64,000 nt of DNA, from contig NC_003071.7 of assembly GCF_000001735.4 (NCBI RefSeq), positions 13,757,151 to 13,821,150 of the forward strand. Reading direction: 5' to 3'. Positions within the stretch are counted from its first letter, which is position 1. Each line of letters starts with the position of its first letter. Positions 25,269-36,478 of this stretch are shown here, in pieces. Under the pieces are notes generated by a model, which saw only the letters and a list, made by a program, of their open reading frames with translations, was not told the origin of the DNA and ran no database searches. The translations under genes were made by a program, and so were the position numbers. The DNA is from Arabidopsis thaliana. Its lineage: Eukaryota > Streptophyta > Magnoliopsida > Brassicales > Brassicaceae.

Positions 25269-27213
25269 CTAACAGATGCTAGGCATGTTGCTCCAATAGC
25301 ATGACCCCAACGAGGCCATAGGATCTACACTGGACGAAGGCGGCACCGTGGGTGGTTCCACCCTGCCGTTACCTTGATGGTTTCCCATAAGAATTCCACT
25401 TGGTGGGGCAAGATATGAGGCCTCGTTTTGCATTTCTGTCACCCGATACCAATCAGGCAAAGGTGTTGTGGTTGAAGGGAAGTTGTTGAGAAGGCTCGTC
25501 AATAATTCATCATCATCATCCACCGTTACTTTTACCATTGTTGGCTCATTGTACTTGTTGTGAATATTAGGGTTTGCTCCTGTTGCATTGAACCCAAGTT
25601 ATGTACTATTAAACACTATTTAAAATGAAAGAGTCAATTAGCCCTAAGATCCAGTAGATATCTTCGATACTACCAAAGATCCATACTACTTTTGAGTAAA
25701 TTAATTAAAATCATCGGTTATAACAAAAAGAATTTTATAAATGAAAATGATGGGAAATTTTATGTGCTTACCCAATGATGAATGATTAGAAGAGTTTAGA
25801 TGATCTATTAAAAGATTCTCAAAGTCCATCTTCACCCTTTTATCTTGAACCTCACATAGGTCACTGGAGGAAACCCTAACGTCCTTGAAGAGTCCGCCTC
25901 GAGACAAGGCTTGAGACTCCTCCAAGAGGGCATCAAGTAGTCCACTATTGCCAGAAGGTGGCTCAAGATGGACACCATTGTCAATAATAGGACTAGAACT
26001 GAACGAATGGGTCGGTCTTTGGTTTGAAGGAAGCTCTAGGACGCTATTGTCTAGTCCTAAAGGGAAAGAACTCGATCTTATCTCAAGATCTCCCATAAGC
26101 AATGAACTATAACTCATAGCATCAATGTCTTTCTTATTGGTATTTCTTGTGTCCGAATTCTCGGAGATGTACTCAAGGATGTGGTTGGGATTACACACCT
26201 CGTTAGACGAGGATGATGAGGACAAAGGAACAGAGAAACCAAACTGGTTATTGTCATTCTCAAGGCTATTGTTGTAAAGAGAGAACATTTGAAAATCCAT
26301 CGAAGAATCGGGGATCGGGTTTAGGCCGGGATTAGTAGAGACTAAAGGATCAGGACGCAGCCTTTTTGATGGTTGAGAAGATGAAGAAGAGAATGAAGAC
26401 GAGGATGATGAAGTATTAGAAGAATTAGTGTACTGAATCATATTTTGGTGGTTATGATCAAGATCTTGGTTTTGGAACTGAAAGGAAGTTAAATCAAACT
26501 CAAACTCATCATCAATATCAATCCCTTGATGTTGAATCTCATGAGGGTATAAAGGCAAACCAGCTCTTTGTCTTCTCTTCATCCTCGTGTTCCAATAGTT
26601 CTTGATCTCATTGTCTGTTCTTCCAGGTAACTATATACATCAAAAACAAAAAAAAAAACATGCTTATAAGCATCAAACAAAAAAATAGAGAAGCAAGATT
26701 AATCATGCCAAGAGAAAGAAAGATTCAAAGTTCAAACACATTTAATCATGCAAATTGTGTGTTTAACTAGGAAAAAAAAATTGCATATAAGAAAATTTAA
26801 AGCCCTCTAGTTTCTTGAATTGAAGAAACAAATAAGGTGATTAATTTAAAAAACAAAAATTAATAAATGAAGAAATAAGAAAAAAAAGATTTATGATAAA
26901 AATTTATAACCTGAGAAGCCATACGAGCCCATTTGTTTCCAAGCTTAGCGTGAAGGTCGATGATGATCTTTTCTTCATCAGGAGTAAAAGATCCTTTCTT
27001 TAGATTTGGCCGGAGATGATTCGCCCACCGTAGACGGCAACTTTTGCCACACCGGAGCAAACCTGAGTTCTTTTGCACGGCGTTCCAATTACCTTCACCG
27101 TGTTTTCTCACGTACTCCGTCAAGATCGCATCCTCCGTCGTTGTCCACGGCCCTTTCTTCAACCCTCTCCCCTCCATCGTAGCCGTCGCCGTCGTCTCTC
27201 CACCACCATCCAT
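25269..27213 (-). CDS. MYB101: R2R3-MYB transcription factor MYB101 (GAMYB-like)
   Basis: Three exons (27213-26911, 26630-25772, 25580-25269) give about 490 residues. I choose the ATG at 27213 ([20 protein letters not shown]); the open frame continues four codons upstream only from GTG. R2 (about residues 18-69) has [11 protein letters not shown] and [11 protein letters not shown]3 (about 70-120) begins [11 protein letters not shown], with the usual Phe in place of the first Trp, and ends [20 protein letters not shown]. The rest is Ser/Asn/Gln-rich, like a GAMYB activation region, and carries the miR159 target site described separately. In Arabidopsis MYB101 acts with MYB97 and MYB120 in pollen-tube differentiation and reception, and is normally restricted by miR159. 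Both introns are GT-AG on the minus strand. Confidence 0.96.
26018..26038 (-). promoter_or_regulatory. miR159 target site in MYB101 mRNA
   Basis: The plus strand of this 21-base interval equals the miR159a sequence with two substitutions (position 6 A to T, position 14 G to A), so the MYB101 transcript is near-perfectly complementary. It encodes LELPSNQ in the MYB101 frame, the same place as in other GAMYB genes. Comparison with miR159 is from memory of the microRNA. Confidence 0.92.
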
Positions 27214-30092
27214 CCTTTTCAACACGGCGACCCTCCGATCAAGGAGAGGAAGAAAAAAGATTTTTCTCTCTGTTACTTGATATATACGATGTTTGTATAT
27301 TGTATATATTTTTGTATATATGAGTATTTTTGTGTGTTGTGATTTTAGATATATAGAGAAAAAGAAGAAAAGGGTGAATTTTTTTTTAGAGGTGTTTGGT
27401 GTATATTTGGAAGAAATATAAATTTTGTGTTAAATTATTACGTAATAATTTGTTGTTATTACGTGCTTTATTTAAACTATTAATGCCTTGTTTTGTCTTC
27501 TTCTCGTCTCTTTGGTCTTTCCTTAGAGAAAAGACAGAGTGGTCTTAAGAAATTACAGAAAGACTTAGATAATTGTCTGTCTTTAGACCTATATATATTA
27601 GAGTTGATAAAAATTGTGATGAGATCATTATGAGAAATTATATCTCTTACTTTTATCACCTCTTATTGTGTTTTTTTTGTTTGATCAAAGACCTCTTCTT
27701 GTCTCAGTCTTATATTTGTTTGAATCTTCTTTTGTTTTCTGACATAGATAAGTTTATGTTTACAAGTCGTTCTCAATAAAATCCATAGTAATTAGTCAAA
27801 GCCGTTTTATTTGATGTTAACAGAGAATCCAATTGAAAATGACTTGTTCCACCTACTTATAAACTTTTATGAAACAATAGACAAACACTCGAATTATAAC
27901 TAAGCTAAGAATATCAAAAACTAAGAAATGGAAGTAACATCTCAAATTGATCAGTTTATATATCTCTTGAATCTTGACAATATATGATTAGAGATTTAAA
28001 ATTGTAAATTAAAGAAGAAGAAAAGAAAAAGGAGAGGAGTGAGCTTCTTTCACGGCCGCGCATAGCATGCCTAATGGAATGGGGACGTTCTCTTCAAAGA
28101 CGCGTTTTTCTCTTATTTACTTGTCTTACTCCTTTTCTTTTTCCCACACGCCTTTTATGTCTTTCTTCTTGCTCTTTTTAAAAAAAAACATTTATTTTAA
28201 ATCTAGAAAATATATAATGTAATGATTTTCTTTATTCTATATTCAAGGGTAGAGGGAAAGAAAGATAAATCAGAAGTCATTGTATGCGATATTTCATGCA
28301 AAATTACGTTGGCATGATCACTTTTCATATGGGCAACATTTTTATCATAAGAGTTTGAGTCTTATAAGCAATTACTTCTTTTTAAGAGCAAAATTGTTCC
28401 AAAGTGTCAAATTGTATTAGAACACTCCTCTTAAAAGATTCCCTAACTTTTTTCATTACAGTTCTACTAATTGAAAATGTTAATTGTTGACAAAAATAAG
28501 GCAAATTAATGAATTTGTCGTATATACATAATATGTATTCACGAGTTCAACGCGTCTTGCAATTTTTTTACTTTTCAAAACAAAGAATTAAATGACGTTG
28601 AATACGCTTAAATTTTTCTTTATTTGAAAAATTGAATGATAACCACATGTATTTGGTGTAAATATTTTTAGTTTAAATTTTTAACTAAAATAATTGCCTA
28701 GTTACATAGAAAAATTCGCCTATAAAATTTCTCTATTCCTTATTAGAAATATGTATTTCAATATAAAATATGTTTTCAAATATATTAATTTTCATTTCAG
28801 GATGTGTAAAATTATACCACATTAGTAGAACACTAGAACCTATAAACTTAAATTAAACTTTCTTAGTCTTTCCTACATCAGTTGAATTATATCACTAATT
28901 GATATTTGCAATTTGTTTATTCTTGATTATGATAGAGAGATTGATCTAAGTCCCACCAAATTTGTTACATACATTTAAGTTGTAGCTCAAAACCTCGTAC
29001 GTTAATTATATGTAATTCAATTATGAAGAGTGTCAATAGAATTGATCAAAAGTTGTTAACTCTGATAAAAACTATCGGGCCATATAATAATTAGTTTTCA
29101 ACTTTGACCTATTAGTGATTTTCAGTTTTTTTTTTTTTAATTAAAATAATATGGTTTGCCCTTTAATATATTATTGTTGAACATTTTCAATGAATTGTTG
29201 TAACTTGTCATACAATTCCCTCGATTTTGCCCATCCATTGGATTCTTTCACATTAACGCACCTTACCTTGAAGTGCTTTCCATATATATCCAGGTTCATT
29301 TGACCATATTACTATATTAATTTCTTACTTTAATATAGTAATATAGAAATACTTTTAAAAGTACAATATATCATTTTTCATTACATTTTCCTTATTTCAA
29401 AATTAAAAAGCTATAGTTTTCGTACTTGTGTAGAAGACGTTCTTGCTGATTTCAGAAGTTTATGTGGTTAATTAGATCCTTTTGTAAGAAAAAGTCGTTG
29501 TCACACTATTTTTACCGAATCTAGCTCGATTAAGTGTGACTGTGAGTCGGACCTAATATATTAGAGATTTGAAGAGATTAATAACATTTTGGGCCTCTAA
29601 TTACAAAAGGATTTGAAAACTATCATATATTTTATTTCATGGGCTTTATTATTCTTAAAATCCGAAATCTTAAACTTATGTTTTTAACTTCAGCCCATTG
29701 TGTTGACCTTATCTTTATGGTACCTATATATATTAGGAGATAGAATATTCCATTCAATATTTCGTCTCGATATGTTTGTTACAAGTTTAGATAAGACTTT
29801 GTTAGACTTTGTTAATATCTCATGTACCTAGAATCTAGGAAAGATCGTTGCTAAACCGTGTATATATTGAGTGCAATGCAAAGCTATCTCCTCAAGGAGA
29901 ATTTCACTATCTTACAATATATACTTTAGCTTAATCCTAGGTTTAGGAGCTATTGATGAGATTCAAGATCTAGATAGCGGAGAAGCTTTATGGTTATTGG
30001 TGATTAATTGAGTGATCTACACAACTGTTCAACTGAAGTCGAATCTTTAGAGTTTAGACTGTTCAAGAGTTTTCCTATATAAAGAAAATTGT
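27214..30092. other. MYB101 upstream spacer
   Basis: Very AT-rich. The first 250 bases are the MYB101 leader/promoter. From about 29700 to 30000 there is sequence faintly like a degraded copia-type LTR (see rejected items). No coding region or RNA gene supported. Confidence 0.45.
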
Positions 30093-31309
30093 TTGAAAGA
30101 AGCTTTTCTTCTAGTTAGATCTTCCGTTGTGAAAAAATCAAAATCTTCTCCCCCACGTAACCTAGATCACTCCGGAAACTCCACAAAAACCATCTCTTTT
30201 GATCTCACCTTCGAGATACTATCGATCCTTCCGACCAAATCCATATCCGATTCCAATCCGTATCAAAGCTCTGGTTCTCAATCATCCGCAGTAAAGAATT
30301 CGTTGACTCGTTCCTGACTAGGTCAAAGACACGGCCGCGTCTCCTTTTCACTTTCAAACACTTGGATTCCGACAAGCTTTTCATCTACTCAGCTCCTGAT
30401 CACGACAACGGAAAATCCTCTCCGGGCATAGCCAGACACGACATGACGATCTCGAATTTCGTCAACTACATCAGATCTCCCCCTGTCAACGGATTCGTTT
30501 GTTGCACACGTGGTTCATCGATCGCGGTTTGTAATCCAACCACGAGACAAATAGTAAAACTGCCCGATGTTGTTACCAACGAAAATTACATGCACGTACG
30601 TCTCGGATACGATCCAGTGGAAGATCAATACAAAGTGTTGTTGGTTGTGATGATGTTCGACGGCTATAGAACAGATACAGATCAGGAATATTTCGTTTTC
30701 ACGCTAAGTTCTCAACAAAAAGAGTGGAGAAAGATTGAAAACACCACTGGAGAAACTTATCACATGGTCTATGGAGGGATATGCATAGATGGTGCTATAT
30801 ACTATGGGGTTTCACAGTCAATAATAGTTAAATTCGATGTTAGGTCTGAGAAGATGGAATTCATTCAAGCACACGAAGTATCACATATCGCGCCACCATA
30901 CTATTCCACTCTTTTATATTTGTCTAGCGATATGATCCGTATGGAGAATCATTCCAATGAAGAGGTAAGATTTTGGATTCTAGAGGATGCTGAGAAACTC
31001 AGAGTTTCGCATATGGCGTGTGATGTGTGGGATGATTCACTTGGGAAGTACGTAAGGGCCAAGGAAGAGATTCATACCGGCAAGCTTATGGGGATTTATC
31101 CACGGTTACAATCGTCAAAATATAAACCGTTTAGTGTTTGCGTTTACCATTTTAACAAAGTGGGGTTAAAAAAAACAGAGATCCAAGGAAGTAACGACGA
31201 TGATATTAGATTTCGTTGTGGGATTGGTATGCGAACTCATGAGATATTGATTTTGGAGGTTACATTGAGAATATTAGGTTCTTGTGAGGAGTTTTCATGG
31301 TTTCATTAG
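30093..31309 (+). pseudogene. F-box protein relic with two frameshifts and no ATG
   Basis: The N-terminal frame reads FDLTFEILSILPTKSIS, the first half of an F-box, up to 30248. The second half (RFQSVSKLWFSIIRSKEFVD) is in another frame starting at CGA 30248, so one base is missing there. The second frame then runs through a typical F-box-associated domain (GFVCCTRGSSIAVCNPTTR, VRLGYDPVEDQYKVLLV, YHMVYGGICIDGAIYYG). At the T run 31251-31254 the expected family ending GGYIENIRFL appears in yet another frame with TGA at 31285; the actual frame continues instead to TAG at 31307. No in-frame ATG precedes the F-box before the upstream stop at 30048. This corresponds to At2g32470 in my memory, annotated as F-box-associated. 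A shorter protein starting downstream remains possible, so I call it a probable pseudogene. Confidence 0.78.
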
Positions 31310-31528
31310 CTTTTTCCCTTCTGTTCATGCCTTGTTTTGCTGATAAACAACAATTTCGACGATTTTCTTGACAAACACATCTTTTATAAGGGATAACAAG
31401 AGTAGAACTATTACATGAATATGTATGTACCATAAATTCATCACCATCTTTGTGTTGGATAGCCAAATTTGTTCTAAACTCTCAACCTCTTCACACTAAA
31501 GTTTCTCTCTTCCTCCTCAAAGAGATAA

Positions 31529-32872
31529 CTACAACATTTCTTTGATGAAATCAAGGCTAAGTGTGTCCTTAACGATGAGAAACAATCCAAGGAATATCAC
31601 AAGCATGATCCCTGAAGACATTATCCCTTGTTCTACCTCTACAGGAAGCTTCTTCCCTCCTCTAACAGCTTCCAACAATATCAATGCCAATGTTCCACCG
31701 TCAAGAGCCGGTAACGGCAAGAGATTGATCACCGCAAGGTTGATATTCAGCAACGCTGCGAATTGGTAAAGCCCGTCGATATTTGATCTTGCCACTTCTG
31801 CTCCCACTGCAATAATTGCCACAGGACCTGCTACTTTACTTGCTGTCTGAGAGAAGTTAAAGAATGTTTGTTTTAAACCGTCCAAAACATTAGAAGATAG
31901 CCCCATAAACTCCCTTCCCACAAATCTAAACGTTTCCGGAATGTTCCTCGGTCTCACCTTAGTGATTCTAACATTTGGAGACAACTGAACACCGATCTTC
32001 CCCGTCCCATCAAAGTTCTTATCCGGTGTAACCCGAATATCGAAATCTTCACCCCCTCTTTCGATTCTAAACACCACATTACTCTTCGGGTTTCTTTTAA
32101 CAATGTCAACAATCTTCGAAACAGCGTCAGGCCCGGTTTTAGACAGCTCAGTACCGTCCACAGCGAGAATTACATCACCAGAAAGCAACCCATCACGAGA
32201 AGCAGCAGAAAAGGTCTTAACTTCAGGAACAAGAACACCAGGAAACGCTTCTTGTACAGGTAAACCAACAGATAACACTTGAACAAAGATTATAGCATAA
32301 GCAAAGATCACATTGGCGATAATTCCAGCTGAAACAACAATTGATCTATCTAGAGTTGGTCTGTTCTTAAGAAGATTCTCATCGTCAATAGGAATCTCAC
32401 TATCTGGATCATTATCAGGGAAACCAACAAACCCACCTAAAGGAAAAGCCCTAAGCGAATACTCAACATTGTTGTAATCGAACTTAGCTAGAATCGGACC
32501 AAACCCAATTGCGAATTTACTCACATGGATCCCTTGGAGAGAAGCCGCAAGGAAATGACCTGATTCATGGACGACGATGATCGTTGTGAGAACAGCAATA
32601 GCTTCAAGAACAGATTCAAAGCTTCCCAAATCAATCCCGGAGATAGCTCTTGATCTAAAATCAAACCTTTCTCCATCTGGGTACCTCTTGTTTCCGAACA
32701 AGACTCTGTTTTTGAGACTTTGGTTGGATAAAGGAGTGAACTTGGGGAAAAAATGAGATTTTGAGAGATGGGTTTTGGATCGTCGAGGGAAATAAGAGAT
32801 GGGGTTGTTGAAATTGGAGAGGAAGTGAGGGTTTCGATGAGAGATTGGAGAAGAAGAAATGTTTAATAGCAT
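31529..32872 (-). CDS. ARASP: Chloroplast S2P-like site-2 metalloprotease ARASP
   Basis: Intronless, 447 residues. The first 60 residues are Ser/Arg/Asn-rich with few acids, fitting a plastid transit peptide. The zinc site HESGH is at about residues 102-106 in a hydrophobic segment, and the second S2P motif LPLPALDGG lies near residue 385. A PDZ-like domain between them (AASRDGLLSGDVILAVDG) groups it with RseP-type enzymes. Several hydrophobic segments, including the last 35 residues, fit a polytopic membrane protease. ARASP is reported in the plastid inner envelope and is needed for normal chloroplast development. Its stop is 219 bases from the F-box relic on the other strand. Assigned to At2g32480. 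Confidence 0.95.
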   Translation of the reverse strand: MLLNISSSPISHRNPHFLSNFNNPISYFPRRSKTHLSKSHFFPKFTPLSNQSLKNRVLFGNKRYPDGERFDFRSRAISGIDLGSFESVLEAIAVLTTIIVVHESGHFLAASLQGIHVSKFAIGFGPILAKFDYNNVEYSLRAFPLGGFVGFPDNDPDSEIPIDDENLLKNRPTLDRSIVVSAGIIANVIFAYAIIFVQVLSVGLPVQEAFPGVLVPEVKTFSAASRDGLLSGDVILAVDGTELSKTGPDAVSKIVDIVKRNPKSNVVFRIERGGEDFDIRVTPDKNFDGTGKIGVQLSPNVRITKVRPRNIPETFRFVGREFMGLSSNVLDGLKQTFFNFSQTASKVAGPVAIIAVGAEVARSNIDGLYQFAALLNINLAVINLLPLPALDGGTLALILLEAVRGGKKLPVEVEQGIMSSGIMLVIFLGLFLIVKDTLSLDFIKEML

Positions 32873-34691
32873 TGTTTCGTGAGAAGTGGAGATTTTGGAG
32901 TACTACGGTGAAGTGGTACGATTGGAGCCATTGATGATAGAGAGGAAGATAATAATGAGTAAACAGAGTCGTGATTTGGCTTTTTTTGGGTGTATGTGGA
33001 TGTGATTCAATTCAACACAACACTAATCTCTTTGCGAGTATTTTTGAATTATTGTCTATGGGCCTTGTTACATACAATAATGTCAGCATCGATTTTGTTA
33101 TTGAACTTTAGGGCCCAAATATATTTTTTTGGGTCAAACGAGTAGATTTTTTTTTGTTTTGTGTTGGTTTACCAGTAGTGTTGTTATACGGAGATGTAAG
33201 AGTAGAACAAGTGTTTGGAAATTTGAAATAGAGGATACGTAGACACTGAAATCGAGTGATAAGTGATCTAGATTGAATTCTTGGATCTGCTTATTTTGTG
33301 CAATGAAGAAGATTTACAGGGTTTCTCTAATTCGGTTTATAAAAGGATCTTTATATCAAAACGTTTAGAAATTATGAATACTCAATATGAATTATTTTCA
33401 ACTCAAAATCAATTGACGATAAATAGAAAGAAGTTTATGTTTAAAAAATTCTGTGACATAAAAAGATTTTAAGAAAAAAACATGTTTAACTTTTTTTAAG
33501 AAAATAATAAAAATATATTTCTCAAAAGTTACAATATGAAATAGATGCAATCTTTTTAAAGATTAGTAGTGAAAATAAACCTACATACTTTCTAGAGAGG
33601 ATACTTTATTAAATTTAGTAAATTATAAAAACGGAGCCACCGTTGGAATTCCAATATTGAGAAATATAATAAAATTATTTCTAAGGTAAATCAAAATTCT
33701 AATCTACTTATTTTGCTGAAATTCAAAGAGATCAACAAAAAAGAAAAAGAGAGAATCCGAAGAAGCCAATTGAGTTGCAAATTGTAAGGTTTGGTGGGCA
33801 CGTGATAAACTGGGTTTGAACAGACACTGTAATCTACTTTTTTACACGAAGCTTTGTCGGCTTAAGTGTTACTTTTACTGTTATATTTGATTTCATTTGA
33901 CATATATATTTTTTTTATTTTTTGATTTTTTTTGTCGTCGTCATAGACGCTAATGCATAACATATTTCTTGTTGAATTTCAAACTTTTAATCGAGAAATC
34001 CAACGATAAATTTAATTTTTATTTAAATCAAATCTTAACACAGAATTTTTTTAGAAAATCTAGATACTACTACTACTGCTAACTTTTTGTTTTAAAAAAA
34101 CAAAAATCATTAAGTCTTATTTGTGTTACAGATTGACATTATAAAGTCCAATGGATCGAATTAAGTAAGAAAAGAATTATACACAACTTAGATAACTAGT
34201 AACATCAATCTAGCTAAAACAACTGGAAACATCAATCTTTGGAAAAGATAGAAAAGAGAAGCATGCACTAACTAAAAGACCTAACACAAGTTGGGTGTAA
34301 TGAAATAAACAACGTGTCCATTTCGTATAGTTATATTTGATTGAACTTGATTGTATTGTAGGTAGGTCATCTTTCCACAATTCTTACTATTTAAAGTGAT
34401 TCTTTTTCTTTTCTACTATTACTTTTAATAATACGGTACTAAAAAGTATATAACCTGACTAATGTATGGAACTTCGTATTTGAGTTAGTACTACTACGCA
34501 TGAAAAAAGTAGTTACGTTTTTCCATATGTATTATTAACGGTAGTTTTAAATTATTATTCTGACAAAGAAAAAACAATCTACAATACAATACGAGAGAAA
34601 ATACATAATAGTAGTAGTGATTAGTAAAAGTAATTGCATGAATTTTGTTTTTTAAAAATAAATGAAAGGGAAATTAAAAATTTCGGGTCTA
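32873..34691. other. ARASP upstream region and spacer
   Basis: Site II-like GGGCC motifs at 33059-33064 and 33111-33117 lie 190-240 bases from the ARASP ATG, as often seen for plastid-protein genes. The rest is AT-rich without supported genes. Confidence 0.45.
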
Positions 34692-34699
34692 TATATAAA
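34692..34699 (+). promoter_or_regulatory. TATA box of the small-peptide gene
   Basis: TATATAAA stands 72 bases before the ATG at 34771, in otherwise mixed sequence followed by a pyrimidine-rich leader, which predicts a start of transcription near 34725. Confidence 0.55.
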
Positions 34700-34761
34700 T
34701 TTCGACCCACTCTCTTGTTTAATCCCTCCTTAAGCGCCTTTGTGGGTGCGCAAAAAGGCAA

Positions 34762-34780
34762 CCAGGTTCAATGAACCTGG
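34762..34780 (+). promoter_or_regulatory. Perfect hairpin enclosing the start codon
   Basis: CCAGGTTC (34762-34769) and GAACCTGG (34773-34780) are exact inverted repeats with loop AAT. The AUG at 34771 lies across the loop and first pair, so in RNA the start codon would sit at the tip of an 8-pair stem. Confidence 0.6.
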
Positions 34781-35738
34781 AAGTTGTATGTTCTTGTTTT
34801 ATTATCTCCATCATCATTCTTCATCGCTCGTAAGCATGCTCATCAGTATAACAATATCATATAACTCTGTAATTATTTATTCACACACACCTAACCAAAC
34901 GAATAAACAAATCTTTTGCTTTCTTGAATTTGTTATTTAAACCAAAATTGTAATTTGGTATATTTGCAAGCGACTTACATGTTAACGAAGCTTTGAAACT
35001 GCAGACAAAATGGGCTGATGAAGAGAGGTATCAAACATCTATGTTTCAATGGCTTCACGGGCTACTCATCACTTCATCATCATTATCATGGTATGTGAGC
35101 TCTCTCTCTCTCAAATATTTGGCATAATTTTTGAATGTTAAATTTTAATATCTTAAAAATGTGATCACTAAAGAGGTAAAAACGTTTGGTTGCAATTTAC
35201 AGCCTTCGCTACTTGCTTCAAAAACAACACATGTATGGTTTTAGGTAAAATAAAAACATGGTACTAAAGAAGAATATGCATGTGGGTGCGTGAGAGAAAA
35301 ACTCGTTATCTTCTTGCTAATGATTTTGGAATATTGATGTATTATTAATTCATTATTGACCTATTTGACTAATTAACCCCTCTTGGCCGGTTAAGGATCA
35401 AAGATGTTTTCCAAAAGTTGTATATATGTATGGTTTGCAATTCTAACCAACTAGACCGGTTAGGGGTAAGTCAGCATTCTCTCCTCTGATCTATGTATAT
35501 GCGTTTCTTTGGTCGACTCATCTCTCCCAAAATATACTTGATCGGAGAAGAGAAGAAGAATGCTAACTTATCCGGAATGGGCTAGCTGGTGATTTTAGAC
35601 ATTATGCATGGTATATATATAAGAAAATGTCTAAGATCTAAAGGAAAGTTGTATGTTGGTAATATTTTTTTTTTTTAACTCCATGCAGGATCAAGCTCAA
35701 AGAACGGCGTAAAACCGGAGTCAAACATCTTTGCATGA
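34771..35738 (+). CDS. Candidate small secreted peptide precursor, 64 residues, three exons
   Basis: I do not recognise this family. ATG 34771 opens MNLEVVCSCFIISIIILHR, a short hydrophobic leader that fits a signal peptide. Exon 1 (34771-34829) ends TC before GTAAGC; exon 2 (35005-35090) follows TGCAG and ends G before GTATGTG; exon 3 (35689-35738) follows ATGCAG. Joining them keeps one frame across both junctions (phases 2 and 1) and gives SQNGLMKRGIKHLCFN, GFTGYSSLHHHYH, then GSSSKNGVKPESNIFA and TGA at 35736. The mature part is basic, His- and Ser-rich, with one Cys. Upstream there is a TATA box at a sensible distance. This could be a signalling-peptide precursor or a rapidly evolving small protein; a non-coding spliced transcript is the alternative. 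No known peptide motif (CLE, CEP, RGF, IDA, PSK) is visible. Confidence 0.5.
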
Positions 35739-36431
35739 CTCATTACAATATGCTCTAGATGATGGATTGATATGAATATGCGAGAAATAAAATCAGTATG
35801 AAACTAACTATAAATAGTATTACATTTAGAGATTCAAGTATGATATATAAAATATGAGTCGTCGTGTTCATGGCTTGCAGCATGAAAAAAGGAAGAGTTC
35901 CCCTTTCAAAAACTTCAATTTCTTTTGTAAAGAGAAAAAAAACAAAATTTATATGTAATCGTTGTCTTGTACTTTATTTTCATTCTCTATTTTGCAATGG
36001 ACAAATTAAGATTATAGTTGGTTGTAATCTTATTGATAAGCTGGGCCTTATTGACGCAATATGGGTCTGACTAGATGTCTTTTTTAGCAAAAGAGAAAAG
36101 TGATGAAAATAATATTATTATGAGTTCCCCTATGTAAATCTTGATAAAATATAAGCAAAATCAGTTCAACTTTAAACGTTTGATTATCAGAGATTATTGT
36201 TACGTACATTACCACCAAAATAAATACAAACAAATCCTCCTTAACTAGCTATATTCCAGCAATATATTCCTCTATATATCTGGATCAAATCTTATTCATT
36301 TTTTATGTGTTTTTCTTTTTTCAAAATTCAAATCTGCTCTTTTGATAACGTTTTCTTGAACGTTAAGATTAATATCTATTTACGCTCTTCTCTCATTCTC
36401 ACTTCTCTGTAACTCTTTCAAATAATATCAA
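35739..36431. other. Spacer between the small-peptide gene and the exonuclease relic
   Basis: Presumed 3' UTR of the small-peptide gene, then AT-rich sequence with a CT-rich stretch at 36385-36420 that looks like the leader of the gene whose ATG is at 36432. Nothing else supported. Confidence 0.45.
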
Positions 36432-36478
36432 ATGGCTAGGATCAGAAAAAGAATCCAAAAGCACCATATCCCCAAAAA

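Noticed and set aside
29700..30060. Possible copia-type LTR before the F-box relic
   Set aside because: There is a TATA-like start and the style of a plant LTR, but I found no TG...CA borders, no target-site duplication and no TGGTATCAGAGC primer site.
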